Assembly: GCA_017409265.1 (NCBI GenBank)
Contig: JAFQSY010000073.1
Location: 1 to 64,000, forward strand
Direction: 5' to 3'
DNA from: Clostridia bacterium
GTDB taxonomy: Bacteria > Bacillota > Clostridia > Oscillospirales > Acutalibacteraceae
Length of the DNA: 64,000 nucleotides
Part shown: positions 34,350 through 43,630 of the stretch, in pieces
Position numbering within the stretch: the first letter of the stretch is position 1
How the letters are laid out: each line of letters begins with the position of its first letter
The notes under the pieces: model-generated
The model's database searches: none
Told to the model about the DNA's origin: nothing
The model's input: the letters and a program-made list of their open reading frames with translations, nothing else
Program-made: the position numbers and the translations under genes

Positions 34350-35558
34350 GTGAATATTCTTCTTTTAACAAATTTATATCCTCACAATGACGATGCAAAT
34401 CCAGACATTACTAAGGTTTGTGCCTATTTTGCAAGGGAATGGGTAAAGCAGGGTCATAAAGTTGTTACTATTGTGAATTCTTCAGCTTTTCCAAAGGTAT
34501 ATTACACTGTTGGCAAATATGCAAAAAAGTTTATCTCGGGTCACTATGGTATATCTACAGCACCCAATTCTATGTGGAGCAATTTTTTTGAGTTTGAAGA
34601 TTTGGGCGTTAAAGTTATCAATATGCCAATGGTTAAATTTGTGCCCAGAGGCAAGTTCTTTAAGAGCACTTTTGAAAACCAAGTCAAAAGAATAATAGAT
34701 ATACTTAATAACAACGATTTTGTTCCAGATGTAATAACCGGGCACTGGGCCAATCCGCAGATTAGACTTGTGGCTGATTTGGCAAAGCATTATAATGTAA
34801 AAAGTGCTTTGGTTTTACATTCTGACCATTCAAAAGAACTGTGTGAACGGTATAAAGTCAATGATTATATGGATAAAATAGATCGTTTTGGATTTAGATC
34901 AAAAACAGCTGCTGAAAAGTCTAAAAATTATTTGGATTTTAAGTCTGAGCCGTTTGTGTGTTATTCGGGAGTACCAGAGCATTTTTTGTCTTATTGTATT
35001 GACATAAATAACAAGTGTTTTGATTCATCAAAAATAAAAATTATAACCGCATCAAGACTGATTACTTGTAAGCATATTGATTCGGTTATTAGTGCGGTAA
35101 ACAATGTGTTGAAAGGAATTGATTTTGAATATATTATTGCAGGCGACGGACCTTTAATGGAGTCTCTTCAAAAGCAAGCGGCGGACAGTTGTGTGTGCGA
35201 CAAAATCACTTTTCTTGGTCAAATCGACAGGAATGAACTTCAGAAAAAAATGTCAGAAAGTACCGTTTACGTTATGATAAGCCAAGAAACGTTTGGGCTT
35301 GTTTACATAGAGGCGATGTTGCAAGGGTGTATTGTTGTAGCTTCGCGATATGGCGGAATTGATGGCGTGATAGTTGATGGAGAAAATGGTTTCCTATGTG
35401 AAGAAGGTAATTCGTCAGAACTTGGAGAAATATTGAAAAGAATTATTAACTTATCGCCTCAAGAGAAGAAGCGAATTGCCGTAAATGCGATAGAAACCGC
35501 TAAAAAGTTTTCTGAACCAGAAACCGCCCGAAGATATTTGGAGGACATTTTGCGATAA
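34350..35558 (+). CDS. Glycosyltransferase family 4
   Basis: ~402 aa from GTG 34350 (MNILLLTNLYPHNDDANPDITKV), preferred to the TTG at 34317 that lies inside the deacetylase gene. GT-B fold: FAREWVKQGHKVVTIVNSSAF; the C-terminal half has IITASRLITCKHID, YIIAGDGPLMESLQ, and the donor site ETFGLVYIEAMLQGCIVVASRYGGIDGVI. The sugar is unknown. From here to ~40 kb the sequence is visibly more AT-rich than the flanks. Confidence 0.9.
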   Translation: MNILLLTNLYPHNDDANPDITKVCAYFAREWVKQGHKVVTIVNSSAFPKVYYTVGKYAKKFISGHYGISTAPNSMWSNFFEFEDLGVKVINMPMVKFVPRGKFFKSTFENQVKRIIDILNNNDFVPDVITGHWANPQIRLVADLAKHYNVKSALVLHSDHSKELCERYKVNDYMDKIDRFGFRSKTAAEKSKNYLDFKSEPFVCYSGVPEHFLSYCIDINNKCFDSSKIKIITASRLITCKHIDSVISAVNNVLKGIDFEYIIAGDGPLMESLQKQAADSCVCDKITFLGQIDRNELQKKMSESTVYVMISQETFGLVYIEAMLQGCIVVASRYGGIDGVIVDGENGFLCEEGNSSELGEILKRIINLSPQEKKRIAVNAIETAKKFSEPETARRYLEDILR

Positions 35559-36745
35559 TGAAGAATCAAAGAAAAAGAATACTTATTGTAAACAGATATT
35601 TTCATCTTGGTGGGATTCAATCGTCACTTATTAATATGGCGAATGAACTCTGTAAAGAGTATGATGTTGATGTTTTGGCTTATTATCCAGAGGGAATTTT
35701 AAAAAAGAGATTAGATCCAAAGGTTGGGGTGATTAAGGCTTCGTGGCCAATTTGCGCTATGGGTATGTCTCCAGGTGAGGCATTGAGGTCAAATAATCCG
35801 TTTTTGTTTATGTTTCGAATTGTTGGCTCGGTGTGGGCACGTGTTTTTGATAATCGTTTACCTATCTTTATTGCAACAAAATTACAACGGAAACTTAAAG
35901 GGTATGATTTAGCGATTGCTTACCGAGCAGAAACACGAAAAAAAGTTATTACATCAGGATATGTACGGTTTATTGATAGATGTGTTGAGGCGAAGAAAAA
36001 GGTTGTCTGGATACACTATGATGCGAATACTCTGGAGAATAGCCGTTCTTTCAATGAAAAATACTATAAAAATATCGATAAAATCATCGGTGTGTCACAA
36101 TCTGTAATGAAAGCATTTGAGTTGGGTAGTCCGAATTTAAAAAGAAAGATGGATTACTGCTATAATTTTTTAGATTATAAGAGTATTTGCCTCAAAGCAG
36201 AAAAACAGATGGATATTGAATACCCTGAGAAAAGTTTTGTTTGTTTTTCAGCATGTAGACTTAGTGAAGAAAAAGGTATTATCAGAGGGTTGTTTGCTAT
36301 TGAAAAAACGTTAAAAGAAAACGATGATGTTTATTGGTATATTGCTGGTGATGGACCAGAGAGGGAAAAAATCGAAAATACAATTAATGAGTTAAATCTT
36401 AATGGTAAGGTTGTTCTCCTTGGGAATTTGACGAATCCTTACCCCTACATTAAGCATGCGGATCTATATTTGAGCTTGTCGTTTCATGAAGCGGCACCTA
36501 TGGTTTATAAAGAAGCAAAAGCACTTCATATTCCTATCTTTTCAACAAAAACATTATCATCAGAAGAGATGCTTAGAAATGGACGAGAGGATTTTATTTG
36601 TGGAAACTCGGAAAAAGATATTAAAGAAAAGTTTAACGAAATAATAAAAAATAGAGAATCAGTTTTTAGAGCAAAAATCAATCTTGAAAACTATAGTGGT
36701 AGCAATGAAGAATCGTTAAAAAAACTGTCTGAAATGCTTGAATAA
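35558..36745 (+). CDS. Glycosyltransferase family 4
   Basis: 395 aa; start and preceding stop overlap (TAATG). RILIVNRYFHLGGIQSSLINMANEL at the start, CFSACRLSEEKGIIRG, WYIAGDGPEREKIE, LLGNLTNPYPYIKHADLYLSLSFHEAAPMVYKEAKALHIPIFST as donor site. The N-terminal domain is less typical than the other GT4 members. Acceptors and donors unknown; it extends the repeat unit. Confidence 0.88.
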   Translation: MKNQRKRILIVNRYFHLGGIQSSLINMANELCKEYDVDVLAYYPEGILKKRLDPKVGVIKASWPICAMGMSPGEALRSNNPFLFMFRIVGSVWARVFDNRLPIFIATKLQRKLKGYDLAIAYRAETRKKVITSGYVRFIDRCVEAKKKVVWIHYDANTLENSRSFNEKYYKNIDKIIGVSQSVMKAFELGSPNLKRKMDYCYNFLDYKSICLKAEKQMDIEYPEKSFVCFSACRLSEEKGIIRGLFAIEKTLKENDDVYWYIAGDGPEREKIENTINELNLNGKVVLLGNLTNPYPYIKHADLYLSLSFHEAAPMVYKEAKALHIPIFSTKTLSSEEMLRNGREDFICGNSEKDIKEKFNEIIKNRESVFRAKINLENYSGSNEESLKKLSEMLE

Positions 36746-36796
36746 TGGCGACCTTTTTTGAAAATCAAAGCTGAAAATTAGGAAGGAGATTACCTT

Positions 36797-38104
36797 GTGA
36801 TAAACATTAATAATAAAGTGCGTTGGGCAATCTCTGCATTGTTGGCTTTGCTGATTCTTTTCGGAACATATCGTAATGTGTTTTCTTTGGCTGCTTTTTT
36901 GGCGATGGGGCTCATGGTGTTTTTTTGTGATAAAGAAACAATTTTACAACAAATATTTTTTATTATGCCTATGGCTAATATTTTTAAATTAGCTCCGGGT
37001 GTGCAGTCTTTTTTTACGATAATAATAATTGCTTATGTTGTTTTTCATCTTGTATTGCCACGAAAGGCGACTGCTGTAGTTTTCCTTTTTTCAGCATATG
37101 TAATAATTAGTCAATTATGGAATGGTAATTTCGATTTGTTTAGAACAATAAAACTTGTTTGCAATCTTTTGTTTTTATCAAGTACGCTTAATGGTGACGT
37201 AAGAATAAAGCATAAAGATATCTTTTTAAGTTTTATTTTGGGGAATATTGTATCATCCTTTTTTGGTATGATGGATTCGAACGTTCTTAAAATCGAGTCG
37301 TTTGTAGGGGCAAAAACCTTGTCTCAAGGATATGGGTTTGGAGCGGATGTTGTTCGCTTTGCGGGGTTGTATATAGACCCCAATTATTATTCTATTGGAT
37401 TAATAATTTCTTTGTGTTTGCTTGTCGTTTTGTATCATAGGGATGAGATCAATTCTTTTGTGTTGCTGTTATTTTCGGTTCCGTTAATTTGTTTTCTCAT
37501 AATTACATACAGTAAATCTGCTATCATTATGCTTTTGGTTCCTGCGTTTTTCTTTATATATTCATCGGTTAAGAAACGCAAAAGGTTGGAATTGGGGCTG
37601 TTTTTTGTTATTGCTTTGTTTGTTATTGCTTTAAGTGCAGCAGGTAAAATCCCAGCCATAAATATAATAATGACAAGGTTGTCGGAAATAGATTCGGATA
37701 ATCTTAATTTGAACGAGGCCACCACGGGAAGGTTTGAACTTTGGGTAACATATTCAAAACACATACTCAAAAACATAGAGATAGCGTTGTTTGGTAGAGG
37801 AATAGGAGCAGAACTTTTAGTAGAGCACGCATCACACAACACATATATAGATATCATTTATTACCTTGGAGCCGTTGGAGGAGCATTGCTGATTGCTTCG
37901 CTTGGCTTAATATTGAGACAAAGCGTTTTGGTGCCTATTAAAAGAAACCTAATGAACTACAGTGTTATTATTTGCATTGGAATAATGTATTTCTTTTTGG
38001 GGGAATTATTCTATTTTGATCCACCATTTCAGTTGTTTATAGGTTTTGTTACGCTTAATGTTCCGCTTGATAATAATGATGTGAATGTGTCATTAAACGA
38101 ATAA
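36797..38104 (+). CDS. O-antigen/polysaccharide polymerase-like membrane protein (Wzy-type)
   Basis: 435 aa, GTG start behind GGAAGGAGATTACCTT. About ten to twelve membrane helices, with one large loop around residues 290-360 (LSEIDSDNLNLNEATTGRFELWVTYSKHILKNIEIALFG, then HASHNTYIDIIYYLG) resembling the Wzy_C/O-antigen ligase loop with its RxxxW and HNxxI features. It would join repeat units outside the membrane after flipping by the Wzx at 51340. Low sequence conservation is normal for this family. Confidence 0.82.
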   Translation: MININNKVRWAISALLALLILFGTYRNVFSLAAFLAMGLMVFFCDKETILQQIFFIMPMANIFKLAPGVQSFFTIIIIAYVVFHLVLPRKATAVVFLFSAYVIISQLWNGNFDLFRTIKLVCNLLFLSSTLNGDVRIKHKDIFLSFILGNIVSSFFGMMDSNVLKIESFVGAKTLSQGYGFGADVVRFAGLYIDPNYYSIGLIISLCLLVVLYHRDEINSFVLLLFSVPLICFLIITYSKSAIIMLLVPAFFFIYSSVKKRKRLELGLFFVIALFVIALSAAGKIPAINIIMTRLSEIDSDNLNLNEATTGRFELWVTYSKHILKNIEIALFGRGIGAELLVEHASHNTYIDIIYYLGAVGGALLIASLGLILRQSVLVPIKRNLMNYSVIICIGIMYFFLGELFYFDPPFQLFIGFVTLNVPLDNNDVNVSLNE

Positions 38105-38182
38105 TCCTTTTGTGTAGCGGATTTTTAAACAAAAGTATGCTGTGATTTATTTTGAACAGTTTTTTGGGAGGATGTAGTTTTT

Positions 38183-38710
38183 ATGAATTTAAAAAAAGCA
38201 ATTGGTAGTTTAATTTATTACGGGTTCGCAAAGTATTTACCGGTATCAAATTCACCTATAAAGCTGTTCCAAAAAAAGTGGCGACTTATTTGCGGTAGAT
38301 TAATATTGAAAAACTGTGGGAAAAACGTGAATATAGAAAAGGGTGCAAGTTTTAATTCCAATGTTTCTTTGGGAGATTATTCTGGTATAGGAATTAATGC
38401 CAAAATTAACGGGAAGTGTTCTATTGGAAAATATGTTATGATGGGACCTGATTGTGTAATATATGGCAGGAATCACGAGTTTTCGGATATAACAAAACCG
38501 ATGATGGAGCAGGGGTATTCAGAAGAAAAAGAAGTGATTATTGGTGACGATGTTTGGATTGGCGGAAGGGTTACTATTATGCCGGGTGTAACAATTGGCA
38601 ACCATTCTGTTATTGGTGCTTGTTCCGTGGTTACTAAGGATGTTCCTGATTATGCTGTTGTTGCAGGAAATCCAGCTACTATAAAAAAATACAGAAATGT
38701 AAAAACATAA
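38183..38710 (+). CDS. Hexapeptide-repeat acetyltransferase
   Basis: 175 aa. The left-handed beta-helix hexapeptides run from ~50 to 165: GKNVNIEKGASFNSNVSLGDYSGIGINAKING, YVMMGPDCVIYGRNHEFSD with the His, then GDDVWIGGRVTIMPGVTIGNHSVIGACSVVTKDVPDYAVVAGNPA at the CoA-site end. Maltose/galactoside acetyltransferase-like group; O-acetylates a sugar of the polymer or a precursor. Confidence 0.92.
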   Translation: MNLKKAIGSLIYYGFAKYLPVSNSPIKLFQKKWRLICGRLILKNCGKNVNIEKGASFNSNVSLGDYSGIGINAKINGKCSIGKYVMMGPDCVIYGRNHEFSDITKPMMEQGYSEEKEVIIGDDVWIGGRVTIMPGVTIGNHSVIGACSVVTKDVPDYAVVAGNPATIKKYRNVKT

Positions 38711-38730
38711 GTAAGTTTATAGGTGTAAAG

Positions 38731-40008
38731 ATGAAAAGGATTTTGATTGTTTGCGATTATTTTTTTCCGTCAACAAGTATAGGTGCAGTAAGACCTTCTA
38801 AAATTACTAAAATGTTAATAAATCACGGCTATAGTGTAGATGTTTTTACTCGTTATCAAGTAAAAACAGGAACATTGAACTTTGGTGCTAATATTTTTGG
38901 ATTCAAAAATGCAGAAAAAGATAACTCCATTCGTAATAACCATATACAAACTGAACGAACAGGCATTAAAAGATTTCTTTTTGATAATTTTACAACTATA
39001 TACAATTTTCTTTACAAAATAAAAGCAGCTATGTTAGCAAACAAATCCAATAAGGAAATGGTATCGGCATTTAAGAACTTTGTTGCTAAAAATGATAGTG
39101 ACTATGACGTGATTTTTTCAACGTTTGGACCACTCAGTTCTTTGCTTTGTGGTCTTTATTATAAAAAAACTCATCCTGACACAAAATGGATTTGCGATTT
39201 CAGAGATCCTGCGGTTGTTTCGCAAGTTGGTCCGGTAAGAAGATTTTTTTTGCGCTTCAAAGAACAACAGGCATGCAAGTTAGCGGATGAAATAGTAGCG
39301 GTTTCTAATGGATATATTGATAGGATTTGTGGAGAAAAGTATAAAGAAAAGCGTCATATGATTCCAAATGGATATGATAAGGCTGATTTAGTTTACAATG
39401 ATATGGTTTCTGACGAATATGATTTTCTTTCTCTTGTTTATGTAGGAATTCTTTACGGTCAAATGAGAGATGTTACACCAATTTTTGAGGCTTTAAAAGA
39501 ACTCTCCGTAGAAGGAAAAATTGATTTGAATAAAGTTAAATTTAATTATGCGGGTATAGATTATGTGAATTTGAAAAAACAGGCAGACATATTTGAAATG
39601 TCTGATATAATTATCAATCATGGTGTGTTACCGCGTTGTGAATGCTTAAAACTACAGTTCTCATCAGATTTGTTAGTGCTTTCAACGTGGAACACAAAAA
39701 AAGAATATGGAGTGTTTCCGGGAAAACTGCTTGAGTATATGCTTATTAGAAAACCCATAGTGACAACGGTCTCGGGAGACGTCCCTGACAGCGAGGTGGC
39801 GCAAGTAGTTAAAGAAGGAAATCTTGGAATCGTTTACGAAGAGATTAACAGAACGAAAGATTTGAAAAGCTTAAAATCTTATTTAGAGAGTGCGTACAAT
39901 CATAAACTTAAAGATAGGTTTATCCCGTTTGAGCCGAATCAAGCAGTATTGGACAGATATTGTTACGAAAGTATTGTTTCTCAGATAGAATCTATAATTG
40001 AAAAGTAA
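38731..40008 (+). CDS. Glycosyltransferase family 4
   Basis: 425 aa. MKRILIVCDYFFPSTSIGAVRPSKI, YDVIFSTFGPLSSLL, WICDFRDPAVV; donor domain with LVYVGILYGQMRD and GVFPGKLLEYMLIRKPIVTTVSG. The pattern is of the GT4 group that has a long N-terminal acceptor domain (Glyco_trans_4_2). Fourth GT4 of the locus, so the repeat unit may hold at least five sugars including the PGT-added first. Confidence 0.88.
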   Translation: MKRILIVCDYFFPSTSIGAVRPSKITKMLINHGYSVDVFTRYQVKTGTLNFGANIFGFKNAEKDNSIRNNHIQTERTGIKRFLFDNFTTIYNFLYKIKAAMLANKSNKEMVSAFKNFVAKNDSDYDVIFSTFGPLSSLLCGLYYKKTHPDTKWICDFRDPAVVSQVGPVRRFFLRFKEQQACKLADEIVAVSNGYIDRICGEKYKEKRHMIPNGYDKADLVYNDMVSDEYDFLSLVYVGILYGQMRDVTPIFEALKELSVEGKIDLNKVKFNYAGIDYVNLKKQADIFEMSDIIINHGVLPRCECLKLQFSSDLLVLSTWNTKKEYGVFPGKLLEYMLIRKPIVTTVSGDVPDSEVAQVVKEGNLGIVYEEINRTKDLKSLKSYLESAYNHKLKDRFIPFEPNQAVLDRYCYESIVSQIESIIEK

Positions 40009-40053
40009 GGGCAATGTTTGTTGTTATTAACTTGTTAAGGGAGAACGGATAAT

Positions 40054-41544
40054 ATGAAGCATAATAGTATATTTACATTTTATATACACAAAAAGGAAGA
40101 ATTTAGCGAGTTTATATCTGAGTCAATTGTATTTAGTCAAGATGTAGGAAACTATGTGTTGCGTTACGATCAAAAAACACCGATAGATAGTGCTGATAAA
40201 GGGAACAGAGAACTTGCGATTTTTGGTTATGCAGTAGATGTTTTTTGCGGTCAAAGCGAAAATCTGGCAGAAACTGTTTTAGAATCAACTGAAACCCTTG
40301 AGGATGTTATTGAATATGAAAAGAGACTTGGCGGTAAATATGTTGTTTTCTATGCGGAAAATGATAGATGTTATTGCATAGGTGATGCAACCTGTAGTAT
40401 ACCTGTTTTTTACACGAAAGGATTGTCTGGATTTATATGTTGCAGTAATCCCCAAATGATTATCAAAAGTACTAATATTGAGCCAGACAAATGTCTCCAA
40501 AAGATACGCAATAGCGGACCGTTAAACCAAGCGATGCCATACGATAAAACTGTTTACAAGGAAATCAGGCAGCTTCTCCCCAATCATTATCTTGATTTTT
40601 ACGAGGAAAAAGCGAAGAGATTTGTTAATTTTGAAGCAAAACAAAAAGAGATATCGCCGGAAAAGGCCGCAGAAATTACAGCTCCGATGATAGAAAAAAT
40701 TGCTTCTTTTTATCTTTCAAAGTTTAAAATTTATTGTCCGCTGACTTCAGGTAGAGACAGCAGAGTTGTATATGCCTTTCTTAAAAGTATGACAAACGAA
40801 GTGAATTCGTATACAATTTGGCATGATAGATTTAAAAATGATGATCAGGATTGGGAAGTGCCATTGCGTTTAACTGAACTTTGCGGAACACGGCATGAGC
40901 GCATTTATAAGGAAACGGTTACGGAAGAAATGAAAGCAAATATGGATAATGCACTCGGAGAGAACGCATATCCTCCAGATGCTTTCACACTTGCGGTTAC
41001 TGTTAACAAGAATTATGGAGGTTGTGCAACAGTTGAAGGGGATATAATCGGACAGGTTGGTAAGTGTTCACTTCATCGAAATATTCCATGTTTTCTTGCA
41101 ACGCCTGCATATTTTAGGTGCAAGCTACATAATTACAGCAATGAGGCAAAGGATGAGCTAAAAGAATGGCTGAAAGAAATAAAGGTAAGTGGAGAGAAGG
41201 TTAACACTTTTGATTTGTTCTCAGTTGAAAATCGACTTGGAGTGTGGGCGTCTCATACGCATTTGATTCGTAATGTGTTAGGACAGCTATATTTAAATAT
41301 TTTTAATTCGAGAAGCATAATTTACACTTGGACTGCAGTAGACAGAGCGAAGAGAATGAAATCTCAAATACATATTGCTTTGATACGTTTGAAGGCTCCG
41401 GAGTTACTCGGTGTACCGTTTGAGGCAGAAAAAAAGAGTTTTGTTGTTTTAGCGAAATCAAGTGCACCTGCGTTTTATTTTGGCTCTTTTGCAAAATATT
41501 ACATACAAAAAAGAGCGTTTCAAAAAAACAATAAACACAGTTAA
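40054..41544 (+). CDS. Asparagine-synthase-like protein of the polysaccharide locus
   Basis: 496 aa. The N-terminal ~190 residues keep the fold of the class II glutamine amidotransferase domain (VGNYVLRYDQ, GGKYVVFYAENDRCYCIGDATCSIPVFYT, KEIRQLLPNHYLDF), but the nucleophile Cys2 is missing (MKHNS), so no glutaminase activity is expected. The C-terminal part has a PP-loop-like PLTSGRDSRVVYAF replacing SGGxDS, followed by WEVPLRLTELCGTRHERIY. It would adenylate a carboxylate and join it to an amine. In this locus that could be a uronic acid amide or an amino-acid/peptide substituent. It is the last gene of the run. Confidence 0.72.
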   Translation: MKHNSIFTFYIHKKEEFSEFISESIVFSQDVGNYVLRYDQKTPIDSADKGNRELAIFGYAVDVFCGQSENLAETVLESTETLEDVIEYEKRLGGKYVVFYAENDRCYCIGDATCSIPVFYTKGLSGFICCSNPQMIIKSTNIEPDKCLQKIRNSGPLNQAMPYDKTVYKEIRQLLPNHYLDFYEEKAKRFVNFEAKQKEISPEKAAEITAPMIEKIASFYLSKFKIYCPLTSGRDSRVVYAFLKSMTNEVNSYTIWHDRFKNDDQDWEVPLRLTELCGTRHERIYKETVTEEMKANMDNALGENAYPPDAFTLAVTVNKNYGGCATVEGDIIGQVGKCSLHRNIPCFLATPAYFRCKLHNYSNEAKDELKEWLKEIKVSGEKVNTFDLFSVENRLGVWASHTHLIRNVLGQLYLNIFNSRSIIYTWTAVDRAKRMKSQIHIALIRLKAPELLGVPFEAEKKSFVVLAKSSAPAFYFGSFAKYYIQKRAFQKNNKHS

Positions 41545-41546
41545 GT

Positions 41547-41585
41547 AAAGGCTTGCACAGTCGTAGATGACCTGCGCAAGCCTTT
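41547..41585. terminator. Bidirectional terminator between convergent genes
   Basis: AAAGGCTTGC and GCAAGCCTTT, 10-bp stem with a 19-nt loop, between the convergent genes ending at 41544 and 41613. The arms closely resemble the terminator at 7825-7863. Confidence 0.72.
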
Positions 41586-41612
41586 AAAGTTATTTAATAT
41601 TCTCTTTGCAAA

Positions 41613-42944
41613 TTAAAGTCTCCAATAAGTATACCCTGCGTTTTCGTACAATTTGCGCTCGAACAAACCTTTAATATCAAGGAGAACTTTTTTGCCGCAA
41701 CCGAAGAAGCCGTCCACATCTTCAATAGTCAGATTTTTGAACTCATTGTGAGCAACAGCGAGCACGACTGCGTCCATGTCTTTGATTTCAGACATATCAG
41801 CAAATTCAATACCGTAAATTCGGCGTGCATCTTCAATATCGGCTTGTGAGTCAGCAACAATAGGAGTGATGCTGTATTCCTTAAGTTCATCAATGATATC
41901 AATAACTCTTGTGTTTCTCGTATCAGGACAGTTTTCCTTAAAGGTAAATCCGAGAATGGCAACTTTAGCATCTTTTACATTTTTACCTGCAGAAATGAGG
42001 CTTTTAACAACATTTTCAGCAACATATTTACCCATGTTGTTGTTAACGCGTCTGCCGGCAAGGATTATCTGACTATGATAACCAAGCATTTCGGCTTTAT
42101 AAGTAAGGTAATAAGGGTCGACACCTATGCAGTGCCCACCAACAAGACCTGGAGTGAATTTAAGGAAATTCCATTTTGTGCCGGCGGCTTCAAGGACAGC
42201 TTTTGTATCAATACCCATGCGGTTGAAAATAATGGAAAGTTCGTTCATAAAGGCAATGTTGATATCACGCTGGCTGTTTTCTATAACTTTTGCAGCTTCA
42301 GCAACTTTAATGCTTTCGGCGCGGTGAACACCAGCTTCAACAACAAGCTCATAAACTTTGGCAACTATGTCAAGTGTTTCATCGTCCATACCCGAAACGA
42401 TTTTAACGATTGTTTCCAGACGATGAACTTTATCACCAGGGTTTATTCTTTCGGGAGAATAACCTATCTTAAAATCAACTCCGCATTTTAATCCCGACTC
42501 TTTTTCGAGAATAGGTACACAAACATCCTCGGTAACGCCGGGATAAACCGTTGATTCAAAAACAACAACTGAACCTTTGGTAAGGTTTCTGCCAAGAATT
42601 TTTGAAGCACCTTCAACAGGAGCAAGGTCAGGAGTATGGTCACCGTTAATAGGTGTAGGAACGGCGACTATATGAAACTTCGCTTCCTTGAGTCTGGCTT
42701 CGTCAGATGTAAACTCTACAGTTGTATTTCGTATAGCGTCATCGCCTACTTCAAGAGTGGGGTCGATGCCGTTTTTATACTGTTCGATTTTTTTCTCGTT
42801 AAGGTCATAACCGATAACGTCAATTTTTTTTGCAAAAGCAACAGCGATCGGCATACCGACATAGCCTAAACCGACAAGAGAAAGCTTTTCATTTTTACTA
42901 AGGAGATTCTGGTATAAATCTGTGAAAATTGTGCAGTTGTTCAT
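41613..42944 (-). CDS. UDP-N-acetylhexosamine 6-dehydrogenase (TviB/WbpO type)
   Basis: 443 aa from ATG 42944; the longer in-frame start at 43010 would add a hydrophobic stretch overlapping the promoter and is rejected. LVGLGYVGMPIAVAFAKKIDVIGYDLNE is the NAD site; VFESTVYPGVTEDVCVPILE; YSPERINPGDK; GGHCIGVDPYYLTYKAEMLGYH has the catalytic Cys. The SPERINPGD/GVDPYYL pattern is of the TviB/WbpO group making UDP-GlcNAcA or UDP-GalNAcA. It is transcribed opposite to the other glycan genes, giving the locus two different uronate-forming enzymes. Confidence 0.9.
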   Translation of the reverse strand: MNNCTIFTDLYQNLLSKNEKLSLVGLGYVGMPIAVAFAKKIDVIGYDLNEKKIEQYKNGIDPTLEVGDDAIRNTTVEFTSDEARLKEAKFHIVAVPTPINGDHTPDLAPVEGASKILGRNLTKGSVVVFESTVYPGVTEDVCVPILEKESGLKCGVDFKIGYSPERINPGDKVHRLETIVKIVSGMDDETLDIVAKVYELVVEAGVHRAESIKVAEAAKVIENSQRDINIAFMNELSIIFNRMGIDTKAVLEAAGTKWNFLKFTPGLVGGHCIGVDPYYLTYKAEMLGYHSQIILAGRRVNNNMGKYVAENVVKSLISAGKNVKDAKVAILGFTFKENCPDTRNTRVIDIIDELKEYSITPIVADSQADIEDARRIYGIEFADMSEIKDMDAVVLAVAHNEFKNLTIEDVDGFFGCGKKVLLDIKGLFERKLYENAGYTYWRL

Positions 42945-42993
42945 GCTAACACTCTTTCTTGTTTTTGATAAAAAACAATATAATATTATAAAT

Positions 42994-43023
42994 ATAATAC
43001 TACAAAGCATTACAACAAGTCAA
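42994..43023 (-). promoter_or_regulatory. Vegetative promoter of the UDP-sugar dehydrogenase
   Basis: Minus strand TTGACT, 18 bases, TATTAT; leader ~45 nt with AAGAAAGAGTG before ATG 42944. Confidence 0.65.
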
Positions 43024-43134
43024 TACGATTAGAAATGTAAAATATGAATCAGAAATGATGGTTATGCTTTGAAGAACATTTTTGAAAATGGAAGGTTTTC
43101 TTAAATCTTATAAAATATTGACATATCCACCCCC

Positions 43135-43404
43135 TCACTCACCCGTAAATGTATCAATCGAAAATCTTGCTCCGAAACGGAATCCGCTTATGAAGCTGTC
43201 TGTAACGCTTAAACTTGTAAATTCAAGATATCTGTCAGCGTAGCTGAGAAACAATACTTTTTCTTCGTCGGTCAGTTTTTCGGATAACTGTTTTTCGAGC
43301 TGAGTCAGTTCGTTTAGTTTCTTCTTCAAATCATTTGCGAATTCTTTGGAATATGATTGTGCCTCGTGATTTCCGTAATAAAAATCTTCTATAAATCCTG
43401 CCAT
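43135..43404 (-). CDS. DUF6809 family small protein
   Basis: 89 aa, ATG behind AAAAGGAGATTTT. MAGFIEDFYYGNHEAQ at the start, a helical middle (LNELTQLEKQLSEKLTDEEKVLFLSYADRYLEF) and the ending SFISGFRFGARFSIDTFTGE are the pattern of DUF6809 proteins, small helical proteins frequent in Clostridia near mobile elements. Function unknown. It lies at the left border of the mobile element and may belong to it. Confidence 0.72.
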   Translation of the reverse strand: MAGFIEDFYYGNHEAQSYSKEFANDLKKKLNELTQLEKQLSEKLTDEEKVLFLSYADRYLEFTSLSVTDSFISGFRFGARFSIDTFTGE

Positions 43405-43553
43405 AAAATCTCCTTTTGTTCGAATGTAGTCACTCTAATATGTTTTATACGCAACAATTTTAGCAGGATTCACACACCCACGTCACGTTGGAAAACGTAT
43501 GAACTTTAAAACAATTTTTAATATACGGCCGTCTATAGCGCACAAAAAAGTTC

Positions 43554-43603
43554 GCCCGAAGAGAGATGCTCCATAATGAAGCCGCCTCTCTTTGGGCTTT
43601 TTT
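43554..43603 (+). terminator. Strong intrinsic terminator without an obvious upstream gene
   Basis: GCCCGAAGAGAG pairs with CTCTCTTTGGGC (12 bp, one G-U) and is followed by TTTTTTC. No plus-strand gene precedes it, so it may end a small RNA or mark the left element end. Confidence 0.72.
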
Positions 43604-43630
43604 CATTTTGCGAGTTATTATACAAGTCAT

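Noticed and set aside
42945..43010. Longer start of the UDP-sugar dehydrogenase with hydrophobic leader
   Set aside because: It overlaps the promoter -10 region and the extra residues are AT-rich noise; the enzyme is cytoplasmic.
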